A stretch of 64,000 nt of DNA from JACCZR01 sp963844805 (GTDB lineage Bacteria > Actinomycetota > Thermoleophilia > Solirubrobacterales > Thermoleophilaceae): positions 124,001-188,000 of the forward strand of contig CAWJPU010000012.1 of assembly GCA_963844805.1 (NCBI GenBank), written 5' to 3'. Positions 36,475-45,593 of this stretch are shown piece by piece (positions within the stretch are counted from its first letter, which is position 1; each line of letters opens with the position of its first letter). A program made the translations under genes and the position numbers. The notes below the pieces were generated by a model, which did not search any database, was not told where the DNA came from, and saw only the letters and a program-made list of their open reading frames with translations.

Positions 36475-37479
36475 AGACCGAGAACGTCGTAATCGTGGGA
36501 AGCGGACCGGCCGGCTACACAGCCGCGCTGTACACCTCCCGCGCGGACCTCGAGCCGCGTCGTGGTCGAGGGCTTCCTGTGGGGCGGCCTGCTCCAGAAC
36601 ACCACCGACGTCGAGAACTACCCCGGCTATCCCGAGGGCGTGATGGGCCCGGAGATGATGCAGCAGTTCCGCGACCAGGCGGAGCGCTTCGGCACGCGCT
36701 TCATCACGGACGAGGCGACCAAGATCGAGCTTTCGCAGGACGGCGGCACACACGTGATCCACGTGGGGGGCGAGGAGATCCACGCCCGCGCCGTGATCCT
36801 GGCGATGGGCGCCGAGCCCAAGAAGCTGGGCGTGCCCGGCGAGGACGAGCTGGCCGCCAAGGGCGTCTCCTACTGCGCCACCTGCGACGCCGCCTTCTTC
36901 CGCGACAAGCCGACGATCGTCGTCGGCGGAGGGGACACCGCGATGGAGGACGCGACCTTCCTCGCCAAGTTCGCCAAGGACGTGAAGGTCGTGCACCGCC
37001 GCGACGAGTTCCGCGCGTCGGCGATCATGCTCGACCGCGCGCGCGACAGCGAGAACATCGAGCTGGTGACCCCGTACGTGGTCGACCGCTTCGAGGCGGG
37101 CGACGACGGCAGCCTGTCCACCGCGGTGCTCTCCAACACCGAGGGGGGCGAGGACCGCGAGCTGGAGATCGACGGGGCGTTCGTGGCCATCGGCCACAAG
37201 CCCAACTCGCACCTCGTGGCCGACCAGGTCGAGACCGACGAGAACGGCTACGTGCTGGTCGAGGGGCGCTCGACGCAGACCAACCTCGCCGGCGTCTTCG
37301 CCGCGGGCGACCTCACCGACCACACCTACCGCCAGGCGGTCACCGCCGCCGGCACCGGCTGCGCCGCCGCGCTGGACGCGGAGGCCTATCTGCGCGACCG
37401 GCCGGTCGACGCCGAGGCCCACTGGGAGGGCGACCCGGACAAGATGGAAGCGGCGGCCGAAGCCGCGGCCTCCAAGTAG
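36471..37479 (+). CDS. trxB: Thioredoxin reductase, frameshifted
   Basis: About 335 residues after dropping one extra base near 36559. The FAD motif GSGPAGYTAALY is at the start. The redox pair is SYCATCD (Cys135 and Cys138), VVGGGDTAMEDA is the NADPH loop and GVFAAGDLTDHTYRQAVTAAGTG the FAD-binding C-terminus. It reduces thioredoxin with NADPH. TTG at 36471 follows GGAGG by five bases and overlaps the previous stop. TATACT at 36436-36441 could be a -10 box inside the upstream gene. No trxA is adjacent. Confidence 0.92.
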
Positions 37480-37491
37480 TCCGGCTCTCGC

Positions 37492-38253
37492 CTAGCGCTC
37501 CGCGTTCTTGCGGTAGCGCCACACGGCCAGCGGCGCGAAGACGACGATGATCCCGATGGACCAGGCGACGGACTGCCACAGGCTGCCGCCGGGGGCGCCC
37601 AGCCACAGCTCGCGCATCTCGTCCACCACCACGGTGAACGGGTTCACCTCGGCGAACACCTTGAGCGCGTCCGGCATGGAGTCGACCGGCACGAAGGCCG
37701 ACGAGATGAACGTCAGCGGGAACACGAGCATGAAGCCGAGCGAGTTCGCCGCCTCGGGGGTGGAGACCAGCATCCCCAGGAACGCGAACACCCACGAGAA
37801 CGCGTAGCCGAACAGGACCATCAGCAGGATGCCGGCGACGACGTCCCCGACGCCGGTGCCGAACGAAAAGCCGATGATCAGCCCGGTGACGATCAGGATC
37901 GTCATCGAGACGAGGTTGGTCACCACGTCCGAGAGCGTCCGCCCGGCCAGCAGCGCCGCCCGCGACATGGGCAGCGACCGGAAGCGGTCGATCAGGCCCT
38001 TGTTCATGTCCTCGGCCAGGCCCATCGCCGTGATGAACCCGCCGAAGGCGATGTTCTGGACGATGATCCCCGGGATCAGGAAGTCCTTGTAGTCGAACCC
38101 GGGCGTGTTGATCGCGCCGCCGAACACGTACACGAACAGCAGCACGAACATGATCGGCTGGATCGTGAACGCGGTGAACAGGTCGGGCTGGCGCGGGAGG
38201 CGCGTCAGGTTGCGCTCCGCGGTGATCAGGGTGTCGTTTGCCAGTCGCCTCAC
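37492..38253 (-). CDS. ABC-2 type transporter permease (DrrB-like)
   Basis: A 253-residue permease with six helices. RNLTRLPRQPDLFTAFTIQPIMFVLLFVYVFGGAI and the AEDMNKGLIDRFRSLPMSRAALLAGR loop are typical of DrrB/NodJ exporters, and NPFTVVVDEMRELWLG lies before the last helix. The GTG at 38253 overlaps the ATPase stop (GTGA). It works with the ATPase to export a hydrophobic drug, lipid or polyketide-like compound; the substrate is not known. Confidence 0.88.
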   Translation of the reverse strand: MRRLANDTLITAERNLTRLPRQPDLFTAFTIQPIMFVLLFVYVFGGAINTPGFDYKDFLIPGIIVQNIAFGGFITAMGLAEDMNKGLIDRFRSLPMSRAALLAGRTLSDVVTNLVSMTILIVTGLIIGFSFGTGVGDVVAGILLMVLFGYAFSWVFAFLGMLVSTPEAANSLGFMLVFPLTFISSAFVPVDSMPDALKVFAEVNPFTVVVDEMRELWLGAPGGSLWQSVAWSIGIIVVFAPLAVWRYRKNAER

Positions 38254-39213
38254 GCCGCGACCTCCTCTTCCTCTGTCTCGTGGTCGGCCACCTTGCCGGT
38301 GAGCGACAGGAACACGTCGTCCATCGTGGGCGTCCGCATGCCGATGTCCTCCACCCCGACGCCGGCGGCCCCGAGCCGCTGGACGGCCTTGACGATCGTG
38401 CCGTTGCGGCGGGGCACCGCCAGCGTCACGTGGTCCTCCTCGGTCACGGCGCCCTCGTCGGACAGTGAGGCCAGCGCCTCGACCGCCTGCTCGGCCTGAG
38501 CCCGGTCCTCGAGGCGGACCTCGAGCCGCTCGCCACCCACCCGGGACTTGAGCTCGGCAGGGCTGCCCTGCGCGATCACGCGCCCGTGGTCGATGACCGC
38601 GATGTCGTCGGCCAGCCGGTCGGCCTCGTCGAGGTACTGCGTGGTGAGCAGCACCGTCGTGCCGCCGCCTGTCAGCTCCTCGATCATCTCCCACAGGTCG
38701 AGCCTGCTGCGCGGGTCGAGCCCCGTCGTCGGCTCGTCCAGGAACAGCACGGGCGGCCGGGCCACCAGCGCCGCCGCCAGGTCCAGCCGCCGGCGCATGC
38801 CGCCCGAGTACTCCTTCACCACCCGGCGGGCGGCGTCGCCGAGGTCGAACCGCCGCAGCAGCTCCTTCGCGCGCGCCTTGGCCTGGCGCCGGCTCATGCC
38901 GTAGAGGCGGCCGACCATCACGAGGTTCTCCTCGCCGGTCAGCACGTCGTCCACCGCCGCGTACTGGCCCGCCAGCCCGATCCGCTCGCGCAGCGACGGC
39001 CGCGTCGGTGACCGCGTCGACCCCGGCGACGCGGATCTCGCCGGCGTCGGGCGACTGCAGCGTGGTCAGCACCCGCACGGTCGTCGTCTTGCCTGCCCCG
39101 TTGGGGCCGAGCAGCCCGAACACCGTGCCCGCATCGACTTCGAAGCTGACGCCGTCCACGGCGCGCACGTCGCCGTAGGTCTTCACCAGCCCCTTGACTC
39201 GTATCGGTTTCAT
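38250..39213 (-). CDS. ABC transporter ATPase (DrrA-like), frameshifted
   Basis: About 320 residues after removing one extra base near 39000. Walker A GLLGPNGAGKTTT lies at about 34-46, the signature is EYSGGMRRRLDLA, Walker B is VLFLDEPTTGLDP, and the switch segment is TTQYLDEADRL, with Gln where many ATPases have His, as in DrrA relatives. A 90-residue C-terminal regulatory domain (DUF4162-like, ending GKVADHETEEEE) follows. It is divergent from a WYL regulator, which may control this exporter. Confidence 0.88.
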
Positions 39214-39236
39214 GCCGGCACCCTATGAAGGGTTTA

Positions 39237-39251
39237 GGCCAGTATCTGGCC
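39237..39251. promoter_or_regulatory. Perfect inverted repeat between exporter and WYL regulator
   Basis: GGCCAG-TAT-CTGGCC: a six-base perfect inverted repeat with a three-base centre, lying 24 bases from the ATPase start and 25 bases before the chosen regulator start. Position and symmetry suit an operator bound by a dimeric regulator such as the adjacent WYL protein. Confidence 0.45.
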
Positions 39252-39275
39252 GCAATTCGTGAGAGGGTTCCGGGC

Positions 39276-40250
39276 GTGACGCTGACCTCCGGACGACTGC
39301 TCCAGCTGCTGTCGCTGCTGCAGACGCGGCGCTACTGGCCGGGCGAGGAGCTGGCCGGGCGGCTGGAGGTCTCGGGGCGCACGGTGCGCCGCGACGTCGA
39401 GCGGCTGCGCGAGCTCGGCTACCCGGTCCAGGCGACCACGGGGCCCGACGGGGGCTACCGGCTCGAGGCCGGCACCGCGATGCCGCCGCTGCTGCTCGAC
39501 GACGACGAGGCGGTGGCCATCGCCGTCGGCCTGCGCACCTCGGCCGGCTCCTCGGTGACCGGAATCGAGGAGAACTCCGTGCGCGCGCTCGTCAAGCTCG
39601 AGCAGGTGCTGCCGCCGCGCCTGCGCCGGCGCGTCAACGCCCTCCAGTCGGCGACCGCGACCTACAGCCGCCCGGCCACCGAGCTGAGCGTCGACTCCGA
39701 GCTGTTGATCGTGATCGCCGGTGCGTGCCGCGACAAGCAGCGGCTGCGCTTCGCCTACGAGGCGCGCGACGGCGAGCGCACCCGCCGGCTCGTCGAGCCC
39801 GACAGCCTCGTGAACCTCGGCCGCCGCTGGTACGTGGTGGGTTGGGACTGCGACCGCGACGACTGGCGCACCTTCCGCCTCGACCGCATCGACAAGCGGC
39901 CGACGCCGGCCGAGCGGTTCCAGCCCCGGAGCCTGCCCGGCGGCGACGCCGTGGCGTTCGTGCAGCGCAGCACGCGCTCGGTCACCTACCGCCACCAGGC
40001 GCGGGTGATCCTGCACGCCTCCGTGGACGAGGTGGCCGGCCGCCGGCACTGGCTGCGCGACGACCTCGAGCCGCTCGGCGAGGACCGCTGCGCGTACGAG
40101 ACCAGCGACGACTCGCTGGAGTGGCTGGCGCTGCGGATCGCGTTCCTCGGCGTGGACTTCGAAGTCGTCGACTCGCCCGAGCTGGCCGAGTGGTGCGGCC
40201 GTGTCGCGGCGCGCTTCGAGCGCGCGGCCGCCGGAACCGGTGGTCCCTGA
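39276..40250 (+). CDS. WYL-domain transcriptional regulator (YafY/DeoR type)
   Basis: A 324-residue regulator. Residues 1-60 hold an HTH_11 winged helix (TSGRLLQLLSLLQ, LEVSGRTVRRDVERLRELGYPV), followed by the GPDGGYRLEAG wing. The WYL domain spans about 140-230 with RRWYVVGWDCDRDDWRTFRLDRI, and a C-terminal WCX extension follows. WYL domains sense small ligands or nucleic acids. GTG 39276 gives the usual start; an ATG at 39225 is possible but adds unconserved residues and lies over the inverted repeat. The divergent DrrAB genes are the likely target. Confidence 0.88.
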   Translation: MTLTSGRLLQLLSLLQTRRYWPGEELAGRLEVSGRTVRRDVERLRELGYPVQATTGPDGGYRLEAGTAMPPLLLDDDEAVAIAVGLRTSAGSSVTGIEENSVRALVKLEQVLPPRLRRRVNALQSATATYSRPATELSVDSELLIVIAGACRDKQRLRFAYEARDGERTRRLVEPDSLVNLGRRWYVVGWDCDRDDWRTFRLDRIDKRPTPAERFQPRSLPGGDAVAFVQRSTRSVTYRHQARVILHASVDEVAGRRHWLRDDLEPLGEDRCAYETSDDSLEWLALRIAFLGVDFEVVDSPELAEWCGRVAARFERAAAGTGGP

Positions 40251-40275
40251 GGCCGATCGGCTTTAACATCCTGGT

Positions 40276-42399
40276 GTGAGGAGAAGGTGCCTGGGCCCGG
40301 TGGGGGTCCTCTTCCTGCTGATGCTGGTGATCGCCCCTTCGGCATGGGCGGGCCACCCGGGCACCAAGCCGGCGAACCGCGAGGCCGAGGCGCTCGCCGC
40401 CGCGAGCCCCGAGGCCGAGCTCAACGTCGCCGGCCGCCCGCGCAAGGGCAAGACCTCCTACACCGAGGTGACCGGGCTGCTGGAGGGCCACCTGCACGCG
40501 ATGGCCTTCGAGTTCCTGGGCGGCGGGGTGCACTGCGGCAAGCCCTGGGACGAGGGCGGGATCACGCAGGCGCTGAAGGACTGCCCCGACCACGCCGGCA
40601 ACGGCGCGGGCGCGGTGCTGGAGAACGTCCTCTCCACGGGCAGCCCGCTCGGGACCCACAGCACCGACGGCTGGCCCAGCTTCCGCGGCTGGCCGCGCCA
40701 CGACTCGCTCACCCACGAGATGACCTACTACAAGTGGATGGAGCGCGCCTGGATCGGCGGGCTTCGTCTCATGGTCAACCTGCACGTGGACAACGAGGTC
40801 CTGTGCCAGGTCTACCCGATCAAGAAGCACGGCTGCAACGAGATGGACACCGTGCGCCGCGAGATCGCGGACTTGCGGGCGCTCCAGAGCTACATCGACC
40901 GCAAGTCGGGCGGGCCGGGCAGGGGCTGGTTCCGGATCGTCAAGGACCCGTTCGAGGCCCGCCGGGTCATCAATTCAGGGAAGATGGCGGTGGTCCAGGG
41001 GATCGAGGTCTCGAAGCTGTTCGACTGCGACCTCTCCTTCGACACGCCGTCCTGCACGAAGGCCGACATCGACCGGCGCCTGGACGAGATGTACCGCGCG
41101 GGCATCCGCGACCTCGAGTTGGTGAACAAGTTCGACAACGGCCTCGCCGGGGTGGCGATGGACGCCGGCACGACGGGCCTGGCGGTCAACGGCGCGAACC
41201 GCGTTCAGACGGGGCGCTTCTGGCAGGTCGAGACCTGTGACGGGCCCTCGCACGACCAGCCCCAGGTGACCGGCCCGGGCACCGGTCGCGATGAGTTGCT
41301 GGGCACGGCGCTGTCGCTGTACCTGCCGCCCGGGGTGACTCCGGTCTATCCCAAGCAGCCGCACTGCAACGTGCGCGGGCTGAGCGAGCTCGGCGAGCAC
41401 CTGATCCGGCGCATGGTCCAGAAGCGGATGGTCATCGACGTCGACCACCTGAGCGTGGCCGCCCGCAAGCAGGCCCTCGCTCTGATCGAGTCGCTCGGCC
41501 ACTCGGGGCTGATCTCCAGCCACTCCTGGGCCGACGAGGAGAGCTACCCGCGCATCTACCGCATGGGCGGCGTGGTCACGCCGTCGGACAACAACTCGGC
41601 GGACTTCGTCAAGGACTGGCAGACGATCCGCAAGTACCGCAGCTCGAAGCACTACTTCGGCTTCGGCTTCGGCTCCGACCTCAACGGGTTCAGCTCGGCC
41701 GCCGGGCCGCGCCCGAACAACGGCGCCAACCCGGTTCGGTACCCGTTCCGGGCGATCGGCGGCCCGATGATCGACCGCCAGCGCACGGGCACGCGCACGT
41801 TCGACGTGAACTCCGACGGGGTGGCCCACTACGGCCTGTATCCGGACTGGGTCGAGGACCTGCGCAAGGTCGGCGGCCGGCAGATCCACAACGAGATGGC
41901 GCGCGGCGCCGAGGCCTACCTGCAGATGTGGGAGCGGGCCGAGGGCATTCCCTCTCGCCGCTGCCGCTCGCCGCACGTCAACTTCTCGCGCCGCGGGCTG
42001 AACAACGTCAAGATCGGGCTCACCCCCAACGCCCAGCTGCGCAGGGCCGGGCAGCCGAATCGCCGCAACGGCAGGGTCTGGCGCTGGTGCGTGGGCGGGC
42101 GCAAGAACCGCCGGGCCAAGACGCTCGCCGCGTTCACCCGCTCGCACAAGGTCGGCCTGATCGCCACCACCGGCTCCGGCCACCGTGCCGCGCGCGTGGC
42201 GCCGGGCATGCGCTCCCGCCGCCTGCGCGGGAAGGCCCGCTCGATCGGCCGCGGGCTGTACGTGCGCCGCGCCGGACGCGGGCGCTTCGTCTACAAGGTG
42301 CGCCGCGGCAAGGTGCGCTTCGTGGCCCTCGCCTCGCGCGGCGTGTCGAAGAACCGCCGCACCATCCGCAACTACCTGCGGATGGCCGGGCTCCGCTGA
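40276..42399 (+). CDS. Secreted M19-like (membrane dipeptidase-type) amidohydrolase with basic C-terminal domain
   Basis: A 707-residue exported protein. The signal peptide spans 1-25 (RRRC n-region, cleavage near AWAG). The catalytic TIM barrel has metal-site regions GHLHAMAFE, VIDVDHLS, LISSHSWADE and GFGSDLNGF, which parallel DxHxD, DVSHxS, SHS and GSDFDG of renal-dipeptidase-like M19 enzymes. The last 150 residues are very basic and strand-rich (VWRWCV, KVGLIATTGSGHRAARV, GRFVYKVRRGKVRFVAL) and look like a surface-attachment domain repeated in secreted proteins of this lineage. The substrate is unknown. GTG start at 40276. Confidence 0.7.
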   Translation: MRRRCLGPVGVLFLLMLVIAPSAWAGHPGTKPANREAEALAAASPEAELNVAGRPRKGKTSYTEVTGLLEGHLHAMAFEFLGGGVHCGKPWDEGGITQALKDCPDHAGNGAGAVLENVLSTGSPLGTHSTDGWPSFRGWPRHDSLTHEMTYYKWMERAWIGGLRLMVNLHVDNEVLCQVYPIKKHGCNEMDTVRREIADLRALQSYIDRKSGGPGRGWFRIVKDPFEARRVINSGKMAVVQGIEVSKLFDCDLSFDTPSCTKADIDRRLDEMYRAGIRDLELVNKFDNGLAGVAMDAGTTGLAVNGANRVQTGRFWQVETCDGPSHDQPQVTGPGTGRDELLGTALSLYLPPGVTPVYPKQPHCNVRGLSELGEHLIRRMVQKRMVIDVDHLSVAARKQALALIESLGHSGLISSHSWADEESYPRIYRMGGVVTPSDNNSADFVKDWQTIRKYRSSKHYFGFGFGSDLNGFSSAAGPRPNNGANPVRYPFRAIGGPMIDRQRTGTRTFDVNSDGVAHYGLYPDWVEDLRKVGGRQIHNEMARGAEAYLQMWERAEGIPSRRCRSPHVNFSRRGLNNVKIGLTPNAQLRRAGQPNRRNGRVWRWCVGGRKNRRAKTLAAFTRSHKVGLIATTGSGHRAARVAPGMRSRRLRGKARSIGRGLYVRRAGRGRFVYKVRRGKVRFVALASRGVSKNRRTIRNYLRMAGLR

Positions 42400-42416
42400 G
42401 AACCCCTCGATCGGCG

Positions 42417-42462
42417 GTGCTCCCTACCTCCGGTAGGACAGGCGGCCGACCGACGCTCGGCC
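42417..42462 (+). repeat. 46-bp two-hairpin dispersed repeat, copy 3
   Basis: Hairpin 1 is identical to the other copies. Hairpin 2 reads GGCCGA-CCGACGC-TCGGCC: relative to copy 1, the closing G-C pair has become A-T on both sides, a compensatory change. It is read in frame at the start of the lactone oxidase gene and points the same way. Confidence 0.8.
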
Positions 42463-43763
42463 TGCGCTCCGGCGATGGGCAGCGCTGGACCAACTGGGCG
42501 GGCCAGCAGGTCTGCGCGCCCGTCGCCGTCGAGCACCCCAGGTCGGAGGAAGAGGTCGCCGCCATCGTGCGCGACGCCGCCGCGCGCGGGCTGCCCGTGC
42601 GGGCGGTCGGGGCGGGCCACTCGTTCACCGACATCGCCTGCACCGACGGCGTGATGGTCGATCTGTCGCGGATGGACGCTGTGCTCGACGCCGACGCCTC
42701 GTCCGGCCTCGTCCGGGTGCAGGCCGGGATCTCGATCAACGCGCTGGGGGAGGCGCTCGAGGCTCACGGCCTCGCGCTGGAGAACCAGGGCGACATCGAC
42801 ACCCAGGCCCTGGCGGGCGCCCTGGCCACGGCCACGCACGGGACCGGCCTGGCCTTCGGCAACCTCTCCTCGCGGGTGGAGTCGCTGCGGCTGGTGGACG
42901 GTCGCGGCGAGGCCCGGGCGATCGCCGGCGGCGACGAGCTGCTGGCCACGCGCGTGGGGCTGGGAGCGCTGGGGCTCGTCACCGAGCTCACGCTGCGCGC
43001 GGTCCCCCTGTTCACGGTCCGCCGCCGCGACGCGCCGCTGCCGCTGGGGGAGACGCTCGACGCCATGCAGGGCCTGGTGGAGGGGGCCGACCACTGGGAG
43101 TTCTGGGTCTTTCCCTACTCCGACGTCGCGCTCGTGCGCTCCAGCACCCGCAGCGACGAGGAGCCCGAGGCGGTCGACGAGCGCAAGCTGTGGCTGCAGG
43201 AATACGTGCTGGAGAACGCCGTGGTGGGGGCGTTCGCGCGCACCGGCCGGGCGTTCCCCCGGCTGATCCCGTGGCTGAACGCGACGCTGCCCAAGCTGGC
43301 CTCGCCCACCACGAAGGTGGACCGCTCATGGCGCGTGTTCGCCACCCGCCGCGCCGTCCACTTCACGGAGATGGAGTACGCGATCCCCCGCGCGCACGCG
43401 CGCGAGGCGGTCGAGGCGGTGCTGGGCCTGGTGGAGCGGCGGCGGCTGCCGGTGACCTTCCCGATCGAGGTGCGCTTCACCGCCGGCGACGACGCCCTGC
43501 TCTCGACGGCCCACGGCCGCGAGACCTGTTACATCGCGGTCCACCAGTACCTGGGGATGGAGTACGAGACTTACTTCCGCGCCGTGGAGGGCATCATGGA
43601 CGGGTTCGGCGGCCGGCCGCACTGGGGCAAGCGCCACTACCAGTCGGCGGCCACGCTGGCGACGCGCTACCCCGAGTGGGAGCGCTTCGCCGCGGTGCGC
43701 GACCGACTGGATCCCGAGCGGCGCTTCGCGAACGACTACACGCGCCGCGTGCTGGGCGCATAG
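42417..43763 (+). CDS. FAD-linked lactone oxidase (D-arabinono/L-gulono-1,4-lactone oxidase family)
   Basis: About 448 residues. The N-terminal FAD domain has WTNWAGQQVCAP, LPVRAVGAGHSFTDIACTDG (covalent-type His in GHS) and DIDTQALAGALATATHGTG; the C-terminal ALO domain ends HWGKRHYQSA and RFANDYTRRVLG. These enzymes oxidise sugar lactones to ascorbate analogues, producing hydrogen peroxide. The first in-frame GTG (42417) lies inside repeat copy 3, so the first 15 residues VLPTSGRTGGRPTLG are repeat-encoded. Translation might instead begin further in, but no better start is visible. Confidence 0.85.
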   Translation: MLPTSGRTGGRPTLGLRSGDGQRWTNWAGQQVCAPVAVEHPRSEEEVAAIVRDAAARGLPVRAVGAGHSFTDIACTDGVMVDLSRMDAVLDADASSGLVRVQAGISINALGEALEAHGLALENQGDIDTQALAGALATATHGTGLAFGNLSSRVESLRLVDGRGEARAIAGGDELLATRVGLGALGLVTELTLRAVPLFTVRRRDAPLPLGETLDAMQGLVEGADHWEFWVFPYSDVALVRSSTRSDEEPEAVDERKLWLQEYVLENAVVGAFARTGRAFPRLIPWLNATLPKLASPTTKVDRSWRVFATRRAVHFTEMEYAIPRAHAREAVEAVLGLVERRRLPVTFPIEVRFTAGDDALLSTAHGRETCYIAVHQYLGMEYETYFRAVEGIMDGFGGRPHWGKRHYQSAATLATRYPEWERFAAVRDRLDPERRFANDYTRRVLGA

Positions 43764-43786
43764 CGCGCGCACCCGGCACAGCCGTC

Positions 43787-43812
43787 CGAAAAAGCGCTCA
43801 GCGGCCTGACGA
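43787..43812 (-). terminator. Short hairpin with T5 on minus strand
   Basis: Matches 23 of 26 bases of the better terminator at 63772-63797. On the minus strand TCAG-GCCG-CTGA is followed by GCGCTTTTTC. The stop of the minus-strand gene at 43798 lies inside the hairpin. The stem is only four pairs, so termination may be weak. Confidence 0.4.
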
Positions 43813-44388
43813 TCTATCCGGCACCGTGTGCGGGGTCCCGCGGCGGGTGCGCAGCGGGGCCGTGCACAGCGTCGCCAGCGCGTAGACCAGCGCCAGCGCG
43901 ATGGCCGCGAACTTGAGGACGGCCGCGGCGTAGGCGAGCTGGGGCCACGGGGAGGCCGGGTCGCCCCACAGCGAGACCGCCAGGCCCAGGTTCTCGACGT
44001 AGTCGAACGCCGCGGCCGCGGTGGCCACCCAGGCCATCGCGATGCCGGCCGCGGCAAGCCGCGGGCGGCCGGCGCGCTCCCAGGCGCCCGCCGCGGCGAT
44101 GCAGCCGCCCGCCAGCGCGGCGGCGTAGATCAGCGGGTAGACGAGGTCGAAGAGCTGGATCGCCTTGGCGTCGCCGATGACCCCCTCCGAACGCCACGCG
44201 CCGAGGATCTCCTGCGTCCGTTCCACCGAGCCGGCCAGCTCGAAGTCCACGATCGTGGCGTCGTCGGGGAGCGGGGTGGCCACGGCCGCGAGCACCGTGA
44301 TGACCAGCGTGGCGCCGAGCACGCAGCCGAAGGCGAGGCGCCTGCGGCGCGCGGGCCAGTGCTGGAGCGGGTGGGACGTCGGGCGCAT
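43798..44388 (-). CDS. Four-helix membrane protein, unknown function
   Basis: A 196-residue protein with helices at about 19-40, 85-105, 118-142 and 160-180. The first loop carries DATIVDFELAGSVERTQEILGAW, and the third helix region has AFDYVENLGLAVSLWGD. This pattern resembles small uncharacterised integral membrane proteins. The start MRPTSHPLQHWPARRRR at 44388 places basic residues before helix 1. It lies 11 bases after the stop of the PLP enzyme, on the same strand, so probably one operon. Confidence 0.65.
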   Translation of the reverse strand: MRPTSHPLQHWPARRRRLAFGCVLGATLVITVLAAVATPLPDDATIVDFELAGSVERTQEILGAWRSEGVIGDAKAIQLFDLVYPLIYAAALAGGCIAAAGAWERAGRPRLAAAGIAMAWVATAAAAFDYVENLGLAVSLWGDPASPWPQLAYAAAVLKFAAIALALVYALATLCTAPLRTRRGTPHTVPDRSSGR

Positions 44389-44399
44389 CGCCGGCAGGG

Positions 44400-45575
44400 C
44401 TAGAGGAAGCAGTATCCCTCGCCGCGGTAGGTGGGCACCTCGTCGACGATCTCGCCGCCGCGGACCAGCAGCAGCGAGTCGAAGCGCTCGCACAGCTCCC
44501 CGGCTTTCGCGTGACGCATGTACACGTGGTCGCCCACCCGCAGGGGCGCCGCCGCCGGGCCGGTGACCGGCGTCTGCACCTCGCCGGCTCCCTCCTGGGG
44601 GTCGAGCTTGAGGCCCTCGGGCAGCCAGGGCGCCGGCTCGCGGTCCCACCCCGGAGCTCCCGAGGCGATGTAGCCGCCGCCGAGCAGCGTGGCGGTGGTG
44701 TCGCTCGGCCGCCGCACCACCGGCAGGGCGAAGGCGGCGGCGGGCGTGAGCCTGAAGCCCGAGTAGCGGTCGAACAGAGTGGGGGCGAAGAAGCCCGACC
44801 CGGCGGTCAGCTCGGTCACCGCGCTCTCGCGTGAGGTCAGGTGCAGGCTGCCGGTGCCGCCGCCGTTGACCAGCTTCAGCGGCGCCACCTCGGAGACCGC
44901 CGCGACCACCGCGGCGCGCCGAGAGGCGATCTCGGCCGCCGACCGGCGCTGCATCAGCTCGATCACGCGGCCCTGGAGGCGCTTGCCCAGCGGCCGGTCG
45001 CCCACGCCGGCGATGTGCGCTTCGTAGCCCATGACCCCGACGAGTTCGAAGCCGTCACGGGACACCACCTCGCGCGCCAGCCGCGCCGCCTGCTCGGACG
45101 TGCGCAGCGGCGAGCGCTTGGCGCCCACCCTCAGGCGGCCGCCCGCGGCCCACCAGCTCACGTCCAGCTCCAGGCATACGCGGAAGCGGCCGCCGGCGGC
45201 AGCGATGAAGTCGAGCTGGTCGGTGGAGTCGACCATCAGCACGGGCGGGCGCTCGCTGTCCAGCGCGCCGAGCGCCCGCAGGCCCTCGCGGTCCGCGGTC
45301 GGGTAGGCCAGCAGCAGGTCCTCGAAGCCCTGCTCGTGCAGCCACAGGCTCTCGGCCAGCGTGAACGTCATCAGCCCCCGGAAGGACGGGTCCCCGTCGA
45401 GGATCGAGCGCAGCAGCGGCCGGCAGCGCACCGACTTCGACGCGACCCGGATCGGCTTGCCGGCAGCGCGGCCCTTCATCTCGGCGGCGTTGGACCACAG
45501 CGCGTCGAGGTCGACGAAGGCAAACGGGGCGTCGCGCCCCTCGAAGAGCGCGGCGTAGGCCTCGTGGCTCGCCAT
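44400..45575 (-). CDS. PLP-dependent alanine racemase-fold amino acid deaminase/aldolase
   Basis: A 391-residue fold-type III PLP enzyme. AFVDLDALWSNAAEM opens the barrel, IRVASKSVRC carries the Schiff-base Lys, FELVGVMGYEAHIAGVG and LVNGGGTGSLHL bind the cofactor phosphate. The C-terminal VYMRHAKAGELCERFDSLLLV holds the His/Cys metal site of D-threonine aldolase/D-serine dehydratase relatives. It probably acts on a D-hydroxy-amino acid in the cytosol; the exact substrate is open. It is divergent from the EamA exporter with 18 bases between starts. Confidence 0.8.
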   Translation of the reverse strand: MASHEAYAALFEGRDAPFAFVDLDALWSNAAEMKGRAAGKPIRVASKSVRCRPLLRSILDGDPSFRGLMTFTLAESLWLHEQGFEDLLLAYPTADREGLRALGALDSERPPVLMVDSTDQLDFIAAAGGRFRVCLELDVSWWAAGGRLRVGAKRSPLRTSEQAARLAREVVSRDGFELVGVMGYEAHIAGVGDRPLGKRLQGRVIELMQRRSAAEIASRRAAVVAAVSEVAPLKLVNGGGTGSLHLTSRESAVTELTAGSGFFAPTLFDRYSGFRLTPAAAFALPVVRRPSDTTATLLGGGYIASGAPGWDREPAPWLPEGLKLDPQEGAGEVQTPVTGPAAAPLRVGDHVYMRHAKAGELCERFDSLLLVRGGEIVDEVPTYRGEGYCFL

Positions 45576-45593
45576 CGTCGCGATGATCCCACG

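Noticed and set aside
948..42462. CRISPR interpretation of the 46-bp repeats
   Set aside because: Copies are tens of kilobases apart, in different orientations and without spacers.
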